DNA from: Methanofollis aquaemaris
Lineage (GTDB): Archaea > Halobacteriota > Methanomicrobia > Methanomicrobiales > Methanofollaceae
Reading direction: 5' to 3'
Assembly (NCBI RefSeq): GCF_017357525.1
Contig: NZ_CP036172.1
Span: forward strand, 248,001 to 312,000
Length of the DNA: 64,000 bases
In this document: positions 17,372 to 25,949 of the stretch, piece by piece
Position numbering within the stretch: position 1 is the first letter of the stretch
How the letters are laid out: the number at the start of each line of letters is the position of its first letter
Translations under genes and position numbers: made by a program
Notes under the pieces: generated by a model
Seen by the model: only the letters and a program-made list of their open reading frames with translations
Told to the model about the DNA's origin: nothing
Databases searched by the model: none

Positions 17372-18661
17372 ATGGTTTCCTGGCTCTTTGATCGGGTGGT
17401 CTTTGCAACTGATTTTTCACAGAACGCAGAGGAGGCGAGTGCGGTGCTCCCCCTTCTCCCGCGCCTCGGGGAGGTGACCCTGCTCCATGTCATCGGGCCG
17501 GGTGAGGAGGGACGACCGTGGTTTGCGGGTCGGTCTCTGCGTTCGCCTGAGGAGACGGCGGAACAGGCGCTCTCCACGCTTGCTGAGCGATACCAGGAGG
17601 CCGGGGTCAGGGCCAGGCACCGTACTGTCCGTTCCCCTGACGGCGATATACCCGCTGCAGTCCTGGCCGCCGTCAGAGAGGAAGAGGCGACGGCGGTCGT
17701 CGTCGGTGCCCAGGGGTATGGGCTCATCGGCACGCTTCTTCTCGGGAGCGTCTCGACCGGAGTGCTGGAGGAGGCCGTCGGGGTCCATGTGGTGATCGCA
17801 CGGGATGGTGCCGAGACGCAGGATCCGGGGACCACCCCGGTCCTCTGCCCGGTGGCCTTTGGTCGACCGTCACGAGAGGCGGCGGCCCTCCTCCCCGCGC
17901 TTGGTGCCAGAGAGGTGGTGCTGCTCCATGTGCTCAAGAATGACCACGGTGTGGAGGAAGAGCGTGCGGCTGAGGGAGAACTTGCCAGGCTCAAGGCTCA
18001 CCTGGAGTCCTGCGGGACTGAGGTGCGGACCCTCCTCAGAACCGGTCGGGCCTCAGACGAGATTGTCAGAGTGGCCAGGGACGCGGGGGCCGGGTTGATC
18101 GTCATCCCGCGCCTTGGCAGGACCGACTATATCAGAAACATCCTGATCGGGAGCACCGCCCTGGCCGTCGCGAAGAAAGCGCCGTGCTCGGTCCTGGTCC
18201 TTGCCCGCCCCCCTGACCTGAGCGAGGAGGTGCGCGAACTTGCCCCCGAAGAGTTCCCGCTCGCCGAGGAGGTCTGGACCGGTTACCACGGGCAGACAGC
18301 CGACCCGGCGACCGACCGGATTTTCGGGCTCTTTGTGGAGGGGACACTCGCGGCGGTGGCCAGGTGCCGCCGCCACCCCGACGGCCTGGAGGTGGACGGC
18401 GTCTTCACCCCCATGGAGATGCGGGGGCGCGGGTATGCCAGGAAGGTCACCGAGGCACTGGTCCGGGCCTGCGGCGGAGAAGACCTGTACATGCACTCGA
18501 CCCTCGACCTCGTCGGGTTTTACGGGGGCTACGGTTTTGTCTCCATCCCCGAGTCCGGCCTCCCCCCCTCGATCAGGGCGCGGTTCTCCTTTGCAATCGG
18601 GGATCTCAGAGGAGCGAACGTCCAGCCGATGATGCGCCCGGCAGGCGGCGGGTCGTCGTGA
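17372..18661 (+). CDS. UspA-UspA-GNAT fusion protein
   Basis: 429 residues in three parts. Residues ~6-150: a universal stress protein domain (VVFATDFSQNAEEA, then VVVGAQGYGLIG and LLGSVSTGVLEEA, the G-x2-G-x9-G(S/T) ATP loop). Residues ~155-275: a second UspA domain with IGSTALAVAKKAPCSVLVLA but a weakened first half of the ATP loop. Residues ~290-415: a GNAT acetyltransferase-like domain (GLFVEGTLAAVARCRRH, then VFTPMEMRGRGYARKVTEALV, which is the acetyl-CoA-binding R/Q-x-x-G-x-G/A loop, and FYGGYGFVSI). ATG has GAGGGA close upstream. A nucleotide-sensing Usp pair joined to an acetyltransferase suggests stress-controlled acetylation of an unknown target. Confidence 0.87.
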   Translation: MVSWLFDRVVFATDFSQNAEEASAVLPLLPRLGEVTLLHVIGPGEEGRPWFAGRSLRSPEETAEQALSTLAERYQEAGVRARHRTVRSPDGDIPAAVLAAVREEEATAVVVGAQGYGLIGTLLLGSVSTGVLEEAVGVHVVIARDGAETQDPGTTPVLCPVAFGRPSREAAALLPALGAREVVLLHVLKNDHGVEEERAAEGELARLKAHLESCGTEVRTLLRTGRASDEIVRVARDAGAGLIVIPRLGRTDYIRNILIGSTALAVAKKAPCSVLVLARPPDLSEEVRELAPEEFPLAEEVWTGYHGQTADPATDRIFGLFVEGTLAAVARCRRHPDGLEVDGVFTPMEMRGRGYARKVTEALVRACGGEDLYMHSTLDLVGFYGGYGFVSIPESGLPPSIRARFSFAIGDLRGANVQPMMRPAGGGSS

Positions 18662-18975
18662 TCCTGAAATCTCTCTTTCCCACCTGTTGGGTGATGGAGG
18701 ATGACTCGAAGTCTTTGAACTGATCCGGTCAGATCGATCTGCTGTGAATGGGGCCTGAGACGTGCCTGATGGTCAGAGTGCAGGAGGCACCGTTACGATA
18801 AAAGATGTCGTCATGCTCATTTACCGTGGAAGGTGAAGCGGTTCCCGCCGAGTCCGGAGGTCGGGTTCTGTCGATATCCAGATCGATGCAGGTACCACTC
18901 AGGCTATGGTGCCATGGGAGAGATCTTCAAGGAAGATGATCTTTCCTTCGGCCACTCAGGTGGAGGTCACCATTC

Positions 18976-19068
18976 CTACCCGGCCCAGAGCATCACGGCC
19001 GCGACGCCTGAGACGGCAATGAGAAGGGCCGTCATGATCACCGCTCCGATCCACCGCGTTCGTTTCAT
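18976..19068 (-). CDS. Predicted 30-residue single-span membrane peptide
   Basis: Too short for ordinary gene calling. ATG 19068 is preceded by GGAGAGAGAT at a good distance. The product has a basic N-terminus (MKRTRW) and then one hydrophobic span (IGAVIMTALLIAVSGVAAVMLW) ending at AG. It begins one base after the stop of another small ORF, suggesting coupling. Composition looks like a real small membrane protein, but homologues are needed to confirm. Confidence 0.45.
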   Translation of the reverse strand: MKRTRWIGAVIMTALLIAVSGVAAVMLWAG

Positions 19069-19069
19069 C

Positions 19070-19189
19070 TTATCTCTCTCCAATTGGTTCGTCCGCATTC
19101 GCTTCATCGAAGTCGAGTCCTTCGGTGAGCGCGCTGCACCCCTGCATCTCTTCGAGCCAGGTGCCGGTCATTGCCCATTTTCTAGACAT
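19070..19189 (-). CDS. Predicted 39-residue acidic small protein
   Basis: ORF starting MSRKWAMTG and ending ANADEPIGER, acidic in its second half, with the stop one base before the ATG of the membrane peptide. The ribosome-binding site of the next ORF lies inside its last codons. An in-frame ATG at 19171 would give 33 residues. Weak evidence: coupling and composition only. Confidence 0.33.
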   Translation of the reverse strand: MSRKWAMTGTWLEEMQGCSALTEGLDFDEANADEPIGER

Positions 19190-19302
19190 CCATCATACAA
19201 TCGCGCCCGGGGCGGCACCCTGATCGCGGGCACATGAAGGGCCGGGAGGGCTCCTCGTCCACAACCTCGAATCCGGAAAGATACCGGTTCCGACGTCGAC
19301 GG

Positions 19303-19333
19303 GCATTTATATATCCTTTTTTGTATATTATAG
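19303..19333. promoter_or_regulatory. AT-rich archaeal promoter, possibly bidirectional
   Basis: TTTATATATCC (19308-19318) is a strong TATA-like box in both orientations, in otherwise GC-rich DNA, followed by a second AT run (TATATTATAG, 19324-19333). Rightward it would serve the 5'-nucleotidase with a leader of about 100 bases; leftward it would serve the small ORFs. Confidence 0.5.
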
Positions 19334-19436
19334 TTCTGTGCGGATCATCGAAAGATAGGAGAAAGAAGGAGAGTCCCTTCGACCCCTGACCAACTCCGGT
19401 CCCCTTTGAGTGGTGCTCGGGTACTGGTCTTGCGCC

Positions 19437-21164
19437 ATGCCGGAGGTAAGAACAACTATTATTTCCCGGCTTCCCACACGGTTGAGGGTGAAAAAAACCC
19501 ACTCTCTTTCTCCCGGCATGAGGGCCGCGCTCCTCCTCCTCCTCGCCGCGGGTCTCCTTGCGCTCTCGGTCTTTGGTGCGGCATCGTTCCTCCACCAGGA
19601 CAGCCCCCACGAGATTGCCATCATGACGACGGCCGACCTCCACGGCCATATCTTCCCTTACGCAAACGAGACAGGCGCGACCGTCGGGGGTATCGAACGG
19701 ATTGCTGGTGCGAAAGATGCGATCGCCGCAGATGTCGACGGGTGGGTGCTGCTCTCCGCCGGCGACGATCTGACCGGTCCGCTGTACGCCACCTATGACG
19801 GTGAGCCTGAACTGGAGGCCATGAGTCTTGCCGGCTACACCGCGGCCTGCCCCGGCAACCATGAGTTCGACTATGGGGCGGCGCATTACCTGAATGCAAC
19901 CCGCCATGCCGGGTTCCCACTTCTCTCGGCCAATCTCAAGATCGACGATCCCGCACTCGCCTCGGTCATCAGGCCCTCCGCCGTCATCGAGGTCGACGGG
20001 ATCAGGTGCGGGCTCTTCGGCCTCATCACCCCCGACCTCGCGCTCATCACCAACCCCGGCCCGAATGTCACGGTCGATCCTGACTATGTGGGCGTGGCCA
20101 GGAACGAGGTGAAGGCCCTCAGGGAGGAGGGCGCCGGGTTCGTCGTCGTCCTCTCGCATATGGGCGCGGCCTGCGACGAAGACCTTGCGAGGCAGGTCGG
20201 GGGGATCGACCTCATCGTCGGCGGGCATGACCACACCTATGTCTGCGAGAGCGTCGACGGGCCCGAGGGGTGGACGACGGTCATCGTCCACGACGGCAGT
20301 CAGGGCGAGAGCCTCGGGGTGCTGAGGTGTGCGATCACCGGCGACGGGATCGAGGACTGGCAGTGGGAGACGGTGCCGATGGACAAATCGGTCGGCGCCG
20401 ACCCGGCGGTCAGGGAATACCTCGCGCCCTTCAGGGCGGCAATGGAAGCGCAGGAGCAGGAGGCGATCGGCGAGAGCACGGTGCCGATCGATGCCGTGAA
20501 GGCGCACCTGCGCACTCAGGAGATGCCGCTCGGCGACCTGGTCGCCGACGCCTGGCTGGCATGGTTCGGCGAGGCCGATCTCGCCGTCGTCAACGGCGGG
20601 GGGATCAGGGGCGACCGCGTCTTCCCGGCAGGCCCGGTGACGCGAGGGATGCTCGCCGAGATCCTCCCCTTCGGCAACGAGATCGTGATCGTCAGCATGA
20701 ACGGGACCGAGGTGCGCCGGATGCTTGAGATGAGCGCATCGGCCCTCGGTCCTGAGTTCCAGGGCATCCAGGAGTCGGGTTTTCTCCAGGTCGGCGGCGT
20801 GCGGATGACGATCGATCCGGGTAGGCCGGGATATGCCGCGGTCTATGATGAAAAAGCGATCCGGGAAGTGCTGTGCGAGGGCGCACGGGTAGAATCGGTC
20901 CTTGTCAGGGAGGAGGGTGCATGGGTGCCGATCGAGGACGACACCATGTACACCGTCCTGGTCAACGGGTACCTGGCAGATGGGGGGGACGGGTATGCCC
21001 TCTTCGCCGGGATACCTGAGGGGAGGAAGATCAGGACCGGGGTCAAGGCCATCGAGCCTGTCGAGGCCTATGTCAGGGAGCGCTCACCCCTCACCCCGGT
21101 CACCGACGGGCGGATCACCTGTGCCTCGCCTGACTCCCCCTCACCCGTGGTAGTTCCGGCGTGA
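19437..21164 (+). CDS. Surface 5'-nucleotidase/2',3'-cyclic phosphodiesterase family protein
   Basis: Calcineurin-like metallophosphatase plus C-terminal 5'-nucleotidase domain. Metal-site motifs: MTTADLHGHIFP, LLSAGDDLTGP, CPGNHEFDYG, VVLSHMG and GGHDHTYV, in the right order. The C-terminal domain has the substrate motif VVNGGGIRGDRVFPAGPVT and GYLADGGDGYALF. The protein is exported through MRAALLLLLAAGLLALSVFGAASF. Start is uncertain: ATG 19437 gives a longer basic lead, ATG 19518 begins right at the signal sequence. Likely role: releasing phosphate or nucleosides from nucleotides outside the cell. Its end overlaps the convergent DUF2115 gene by 24 bases. Confidence 0.9.
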   Translation: MPEVRTTIISRLPTRLRVKKTHSLSPGMRAALLLLLAAGLLALSVFGAASFLHQDSPHEIAIMTTADLHGHIFPYANETGATVGGIERIAGAKDAIAADVDGWVLLSAGDDLTGPLYATYDGEPELEAMSLAGYTAACPGNHEFDYGAAHYLNATRHAGFPLLSANLKIDDPALASVIRPSAVIEVDGIRCGLFGLITPDLALITNPGPNVTVDPDYVGVARNEVKALREEGAGFVVVLSHMGAACDEDLARQVGGIDLIVGGHDHTYVCESVDGPEGWTTVIVHDGSQGESLGVLRCAITGDGIEDWQWETVPMDKSVGADPAVREYLAPFRAAMEAQEQEAIGESTVPIDAVKAHLRTQEMPLGDLVADAWLAWFGEADLAVVNGGGIRGDRVFPAGPVTRGMLAEILPFGNEIVIVSMNGTEVRRMLEMSASALGPEFQGIQESGFLQVGGVRMTIDPGRPGYAAVYDEKAIREVLCEGARVESVLVREEGAWVPIEDDTMYTVLVNGYLADGGDGYALFAGIPEGRKIRTGVKAIEPVEAYVRERSPLTPVTDGRITCASPDSPSPVVVPA

Positions 21165-21821
21165 CTCTTCGATGACCCCTAATTTTCCGATCCTCTCCAC
21201 CTCGCCCTCGCGGTGGAGGGCGCGGGCGCCGGTGTCCTGCCGCGCCGGGCAGTACGGGCAGAGGGAGAAGGGGACGTCCCCTTCCTTCTCCCTCACCGGG
21301 CAATAGTATGCCTCGCCCTCGGCATAGACCTCAAGCCCGCCGGGAAACGGCGTCCCGACCGGGTGGGCGGGGCGGCCGCGGACGTACATCGTGTAGGCCG
21401 CAAGGAGGTATTTGAGGAAGAGGAGGTCGGGCTCTTTTCCGGCCGCCACCCTTGCCCGGCAGGCCGCGGCGACCATCTCTGCGTAGGCCGGAAGGGAGGC
21501 GTCCACCGGTCCGTCGTCGAGATCCTTTTTCCCCTGACAGGTGAGGACGAGGTCGTGGTACGTCCCCATCACCTGCTCCTCCACCTTTGGCAGGAGGCGG
21601 CGGCGGTATCCTGGTTCGAGGTCTTCGGTCTTTCTCCTGAAGTTCTCCATCATCGCCCGCAAGTCGGTGACCTGGAAGGTGGAAACCCCGCGGCCGACGA
21701 CCGCGAGGAGGGCACGCTTCGTCTCCGCATCTTTCATCTCTGCACAGATCTCTTCCACATCTTCCAGGGAAAGCGCAGTCCCACTCTCCCCGCGTGCCGG
21801 GGCGAGCACCTCCTCCCACAT
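21141..21821 (-). CDS. DUF2115-family protein
   Basis: 226 residues from ATG 21821. The frame is open back to a GTG at 21977 that overlaps the upstream stop (GTGA), but those 52 codons encode an Arg/Pro-rich lead that does not look conserved. Recognisable core: LSLEDVEEICAEMKDAETKRALL near the N-terminus, then LLFLKYLLAAYTMYVRGRPAHPVGTPFPGG and YYCPVREKEGDVPFSLCPYCPARQ, a cysteine-bearing C-terminal block typical of this archaeal family (known mainly from methanogens). CPYC could bind a metal. Function unknown. Confidence 0.7.
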   Translation of the reverse strand: MWEEVLAPARGESGTALSLEDVEEICAEMKDAETKRALLAVVGRGVSTFQVTDLRAMMENFRRKTEDLEPGYRRRLLPKVEEQVMGTYHDLVLTCQGKKDLDDGPVDASLPAYAEMVAAACRARVAAGKEPDLLFLKYLLAAYTMYVRGRPAHPVGTPFPGGLEVYAEGEAYYCPVREKEGDVPFSLCPYCPARQDTGARALHREGEVERIGKLGVIEESRRNYHG

Positions 21822-21973
21822 CGCCGGTCCGGGGGCAGGGGCCTGGCGGGGGTTCTCCGGTGATGAGAGGTGGAAGAATCTGTCGAGGAATCTCAGTCGC
21901 ACAGAAAAAGGTCGGCACCAGGGGGAGAAAAGGGTGCGTGTCGGGGTCAAGAGGATGGTGCCAGGCAGAAGAT

Positions 21974-22558
21974 TCACGCACCCGGACCTGACGTCAACGT
22001 AGAATAGACCCTGATCTCGTCGTCGTCCGGGTCATAACCGATGTACACTCTCTCACCCGCTTCCTCCTCAAACTCCCAGACGTACGGTGCGACCGATTCC
22101 TCGCAGGAGAGGCTCACCATGCGTGCCTTCCAGTTCCCGTCGGTGTACCCCGCATCGCCAAGCATGATGATCGCCGCGGTGAAGGGTGGGCGCATCCACG
22201 CGAAAGTTCCTGAGAGGTCATGCCTCCATTGGGAGAAATCAGGCGTCCCATTCTCAGAGACAGATATTTTTGCAACTGCTGTGATCTCTTCTCGATAGAA
22301 CGGGACCAGATAGAAGTCGCGGATATTCCGGTCCCGGGACCGCACCAGGGTGGCGTCGCCGGCGAAGGCACCGGTGAGATTGGAGGGGAAATGCTGTTCC
22401 GCCTCTCTGACGACTGCCGGGATCTCCTCAGGCGGCACGGTCTCCAGCGAGACCTGCGGTCCTCCATGTCCGGGATGGAAGACGAGCAGGGCACCGAGCC
22501 CGACGAAAGCCACCACAAATGTCAGGAGGAGTATCGCAGCGAGAACCCTGAATTTCAT
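21974..22558 (-). CDS. Membrane-anchored extracellular protein, paralogue of the 44.3 kb protein
   Basis: 194 residues: MKFRVLAAILLLTFVVAFVGLGALLVF is an N-terminal anchor or uncleaved signal. The external domain contains FYLVPFYREEITAVAKISV and, at the end, YVWEFEEEAGERVYIGYDPDDDEIRVYSTL. The protein encoded at 44320-45087 has matching DYYLIPFEKDGYIAVIATV and PVWEFSNDDGETWYVCYSFDDTIEVYDEL in the same order, so the two are paralogues. ATG has AAAGGTGA upstream, and a TATA box (AATATATATTT) lies at about 22600-22610. The fold is unknown to me. Confidence 0.75.
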   Translation of the reverse strand: MKFRVLAAILLLTFVVAFVGLGALLVFHPGHGGPQVSLETVPPEEIPAVVREAEQHFPSNLTGAFAGDATLVRSRDRNIRDFYLVPFYREEITAVAKISVSENGTPDFSQWRHDLSGTFAWMRPPFTAAIIMLGDAGYTDGNWKARMVSLSCEESVAPYVWEFEEEAGERVYIGYDPDDDEIRVYSTLTSGPGA

Positions 22559-22939
22559 CTGAAGTCACCTTTCAACAGGTCCGGATGGGATTTTGATAAA
22601 TATATATTTTATTGACAGATATATTGGAGGTCGGTAGTTCGAAACCTTCCGGTTCTGTGAATCTTCTCAGGAGAGGCACGATAGAGACAGGTGACAGACC
22701 CACCATTCCCGACCGGGAGGTGGATGGGAACAGAGCACCTCGTCCCCTCTGAACATCCATCTTCCCATCACTCGCACCGGGGGCGTTGCTCCTGACCACC
22801 GGGATTGCGGTTGGAGGGAAGGCAGCGGGGCGATCCTGTCCTCTGCCGATCCGTCACACAGAGACAGGGTGTGGTCGGCCCCTGAGATTCACGCCAGAAG
22901 AGGATTTCAAGAGATCCAGAAATCGAAGACTCTGCCGGA
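22559..22939. other. Gap of 381 bases: promoter plus an inverted family B repeat
   Basis: Holds the TATA box of the leftward secreted-protein gene (around 22605) and a reverse-orientation copy of the dispersed repeat B (listed separately). No gene seen. Confidence 0.6.
22761..22858 (-). repeat. Dispersed nested-palindrome repeat, family B, copy 1 (reverse)
   Basis: Read on the minus strand it gives a GGATCGGCAGAGGAC flank, then GCCTTCCC, AATCCCGG, a GCAACGCCCCCGG half-hairpin and GGGAAG. The first 20 bases of the flank match those of the copy at 30.04 kb. The G-rich hairpin arm is degraded here. Confidence 0.65.
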
Positions 22940-24166
22940 CTATCTCCCATACTGATTGAGCAGGTGGATCAGCGCGGCAAAGCCCTCCATCTCCATCAGC
23001 AGGACATCGTCCCGGCGCATCCCCATCGAGGTCTCGGCGTCTGCGGTGAGCATCTCCGGACCGCGGACGACCGTGCGGGCGACGCCGTCGCGGGAGAGCA
23101 CCTTCGTGGCCTCCCGGTCATGGACAAAGGCCCGGCCCGGGATCACCACTGCCTCTTCGAGGGAGGCGAGGTCGAGGGCCGCAAGGTCGTCGCGGGTGAT
23201 GAGGCACGCGATCTCCTGAGGCGTGGCCACCACCCGGCACCCCCCGCCGCAGGCGTCGAGCACCTGCTGGACATACGGCGTGGCGACACTGCCGCTGACC
23301 ACCGTCGCCCGCCGCCTGACCCTGGGGAGTTTGGCCAGAAGGTCGGGCTCTTTGAGGATGGCAAAGGGGGATCCGATCTCGGGATCCCAGAGGGGCGTGC
23401 CGCTGATCTTGAGAGCGTGGGCTCCGGCAAGGGCGGTGACCTGGTCCCTGAATGCCTCCACCGTATCGACCCGCTGCCCCTCGATGACGGGTGCGTTCCC
23501 GAGGATCAACCCCTGTTCGGTGGTGTTTGCAAACCGCATCAGGATCAGCCCCTTCGCCCCCGCGTCCTCCAACCATGAGCAGGTCTCTTCGAGTTTTTTG
23601 CCGTCGTTGATACCGGGGATCACTACAGCGGCCGCATAGACATCGATCTCCTCGCAGAGCCGACGCATCACCTCAAGCGAGACCTCGGGGGTGGGGTCGT
23701 GCATGTACCTCCGTCGAAGGGCCGGGTCCGCGGAGAAGATGGTATACGAGACCTCGGTGAGACCATTCTCGATGAGCACATCGGCGACACCAGGGTCGTC
23801 AAAACCCTTCCCGCTGGTATAACCGATATGGAGGGGCGCCTCCATGCTCCCGAGGAGTTCGACAAGGTCGGTGAAGGCCGGATAACAACTCGGATCGCCG
23901 CCGCCGCTGATGGTGACGCGGCTGATGTCGTCGGTGAGCATCTGGAGGTTAGCAAGGATATCGTCCGCAACCGTGGATAGAGACTTGAACCCGCTGTACT
24001 GCTCCTTCACTCCGCGGGTGCAGTAATCGCAGCCCACCTTGAAAGGTGGGCAATACTGGCAGCCAAAGGGAGCGACGTCGCCGACATGCTTGAAATAACA
24101 GTACTCACAGAAACCCCGGCAATCGACACCCGGGCGCCCCCCGATATCCACGGTCAACTGAGCCAT
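22940..24166 (-). CDS. mmp10: Methyl-coenzyme M reductase arginine methylase (Mmp10), radical SAM
   Basis: Methanogenesis marker 10, the cobalamin-dependent radical-SAM enzyme that places the C-methyl group on an active-site arginine of McrA. 408 residues, normal for the family. The cluster motif is C16-x3-C20-x2-C23 within DCRGFCEYCYF. It is followed by the family-specific cysteines of FGCQYCPPFKVGCDYC (36, 39, 46, 49) and the near-invariant TRGVKEQYSGFKSL. SGGGDPSCYP is the SAM-binding GGxx(E/D)P-type element, and GYTSGKGFDD is a further conserved patch. The C-terminal half, including DACGGGCRVV, is the cobalamin-domain region. Presence of this gene identifies the organism as an Mcr-bearing archaeon. 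It stands alone, about 90 bases from a secreted-protein gene on the same strand. Confidence 0.92.
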   Translation of the reverse strand: MAQLTVDIGGRPGVDCRGFCEYCYFKHVGDVAPFGCQYCPPFKVGCDYCTRGVKEQYSGFKSLSTVADDILANLQMLTDDISRVTISGGGDPSCYPAFTDLVELLGSMEAPLHIGYTSGKGFDDPGVADVLIENGLTEVSYTIFSADPALRRRYMHDPTPEVSLEVMRRLCEEIDVYAAAVVIPGINDGKKLEETCSWLEDAGAKGLILMRFANTTEQGLILGNAPVIEGQRVDTVEAFRDQVTALAGAHALKISGTPLWDPEIGSPFAILKEPDLLAKLPRVRRRATVVSGSVATPYVQQVLDACGGGCRVVATPQEIACLITRDDLAALDLASLEEAVVIPGRAFVHDREATKVLSRDGVARTVVRGPEMLTADAETSMGMRRDDVLLMEMEGFAALIHLLNQYGR

Positions 24167-24256
24167 CTGCTATTTCTTTCTGTCCTGCAGAGTTAAATGC
24201 TATGGGATCGCTGTTTTGCGGGATCCGAAAAAAAAGATTGGTCGGGGCAGGCCGTG

Positions 24257-25873
24257 TCACTTGAATCTGCCGCGGCTGAGGACGATGCCGATGCCCGCAA
24301 GGGCGATCAGGCCGAGGGCGACGTACCCAACCACCGCAGGCATGTTTCCGGCGTTACCATCTGGTCCGGCCGACTCCTCATCCGACGGGAATCCTTCACC
24401 GATCCTGACGTCCCTGATCGCGACGGATCCTCCGGGATTTTTCGTTCCCTCACCGCCGCTCTTCGGAGCGAGAGTCTCGATTTCGGCGGGCCTCTCGTTT
24501 GCCCCGGCACTCTTCTCATCAGAGGATGAGGCGGACCAATCGCCGCCGTCGCTGTCAGAAGAGTAACTTCTGGGCTGTGCGTCGGTGGAACCGATGGTGA
24601 ACTCGGTCTGGTCCACGGCGATGACCGAACCGTTTTCACCGGTACCGCAGAGAATAACCTGATAGGTTCCGGCCTTGAGTCCTGCGAGTGCCTCGGCAGG
24701 CACGGTCACCTCAGATCCCGTCCCGACCCCTGAGATCCCATAACCGGTGGAGATCGGGATTACCGCATCGACATCATCGGGCGCCTGAGTCTCACCGTCG
24801 ATGATGAGACTGAACATGACCGGGCAGTCCTCGTAGGAGTGACCGGGCGTCTGCTGCATCAGGACGTCGAAGACTGACGTCTGAGTGACCATCGGGTGGT
24901 CCTTCAGGTCCATCAGGTTCTCGATGTTGACCCCCATTTCAGCATCGAAGACAGCATCTTCTTTGAAGATGAGATAAGTCAGCCCCTCAATTGCGTCTCC
25001 ATCATCAAAACTGAGGGCGACGTCTCCCCCATCAGTGTAGGTCTGTGGAGATGCACCGCCGTTCCAGGTGATCGCACGGTCCTTGTGCATGACGACGACA
25101 GGAGCGCTGCCAAGGATCGTCATAGCCGAGGTGTCCTGATCATACCTGAAGAGAAGACAGAGATACTCTCCAGGTGGCGGGACGGTGTCGGGATGGGCGT
25201 CACCCATGCTCTTCGCCACATTGGGGTCGACAGAGAATTTGCTGAGGTCGACCTGCGTGTTCATGAGGGTCGTGCCAAAGTTATCCGGGTCGTAGCCGAT
25301 CCCGTTGAAACCTCCCCAGAGCACAAATTCGTTCGTCTGTGGGTTCACATAGACGATTCCATTCTCAGTGTAGAGGTAGATGAGATCGGTGGCGCCAAAA
25401 AGTGCATCATAGTCGTCAGGACTCTCGACCTCAGGAGTCTCAGGCGGGCACCTCAGCAGGAGAACATTCCCGGTCTCACCAGGCACTTTTGTGGAGATCG
25501 TCGGGATCACCGCTTCCTTGTAGACTGTATGGGCATTGTTCCCGCTCCAGTCCGCCTGCCCTACCTCCGCAACGGTGACAGTACATCCGTCTACCTCAAA
25601 TGTACCGCCTGGACAGTCTCTGGTGATATACCTCACCTGTGGGCAGGTGAGTGTCTTCACGTCGTTTCCTGTGGTACTTCCAAGGCCGATCCAGGTCAAA
25701 TCAGGATCGGCGAGGTCGATGACCGAGATCTCGGATACCACAAGACCGTTGAAATCAAATGAATCATCGCATGAGACTGTAACGACCGGATCTGCAGCAG
25801 ATACTATCGTCACCGCCCCGAATAGTAGAACAAAAAGAAAGATAACCGAATAATATCCAAAGAGCGTTTTCAT
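24257..25873 (-). CDS. Large methanogen surface protein with C-terminal anchor (TIGR04279-like)
   Basis: 538 residues: a signal peptide (FLFVLLFGAVTIVSAADP), several hundred residues of beta-rich extracellular sequence, a Ser/Asp-rich stalk (SYSSDSDGGDWSASSSDEKS) and a C-terminal helix (GYVALGLIALAGIGIVLSRGRFK), which anchors it. The extracellular part has paired cysteines near the start (VSCDDSF, TLTCPQV, RDCPGG, DGCTV). It fits the class of methanogen extracellular-domain proteins of the TIGR04279 type, though I cannot check that by search. It is divergent from another anchored surface protein; the 76-base spacer holds an AT-rich TATA region (about 25898-25916). Role unknown: probably cell envelope or substrate contact. 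Confidence 0.72.
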   Translation of the reverse strand: MKTLFGYYSVIFLFVLLFGAVTIVSAADPVVTVSCDDSFDFNGLVVSEISVIDLADPDLTWIGLGSTTGNDVKTLTCPQVRYITRDCPGGTFEVDGCTVTVAEVGQADWSGNNAHTVYKEAVIPTISTKVPGETGNVLLLRCPPETPEVESPDDYDALFGATDLIYLYTENGIVYVNPQTNEFVLWGGFNGIGYDPDNFGTTLMNTQVDLSKFSVDPNVAKSMGDAHPDTVPPPGEYLCLLFRYDQDTSAMTILGSAPVVVMHKDRAITWNGGASPQTYTDGGDVALSFDDGDAIEGLTYLIFKEDAVFDAEMGVNIENLMDLKDHPMVTQTSVFDVLMQQTPGHSYEDCPVMFSLIIDGETQAPDDVDAVIPISTGYGISGVGTGSEVTVPAEALAGLKAGTYQVILCGTGENGSVIAVDQTEFTIGSTDAQPRSYSSDSDGGDWSASSSDEKSAGANERPAEIETLAPKSGGEGTKNPGGSVAIRDVRIGEGFPSDEESAGPDGNAGNMPAVVGYVALGLIALAGIGIVLSRGRFK

Positions 25874-25893
25874 TGCTCCCCCCGGTAACCCAA

Positions 25894-25920
25894 GTAACTT
25901 TTATAATATATAAATGTTTA
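25894..25920. promoter_or_regulatory. Shared promoter of two divergent surface-protein genes
   Basis: ACTTTTATAATATATAAATG forms TATA-like boxes in both directions between starts at 25873 (left) and 25950 (right). The rightward gene also has GAGGGG before its ATG. Confidence 0.5.
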
Positions 25921-25949
25921 CTGACCTCAAAGAACGAGGGGACAAAATA

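Noticed and set aside
19182-20507. A 441-codon minus-strand frame
   Set aside because: Antisense of the 5'-nucleotidase, whose metal motifs are complete on the plus strand. Only the short coupled ORFs downstream of this frame (18976-19189) were kept, at low confidence.
22615-22665. TTCGAAA with flanks resembling a tRNA T-arm
   Set aside because: The stem does not pair (GGTAG against CCTTC), loop position 60 is a purine, and no acceptor, D or anticodon arms are found.
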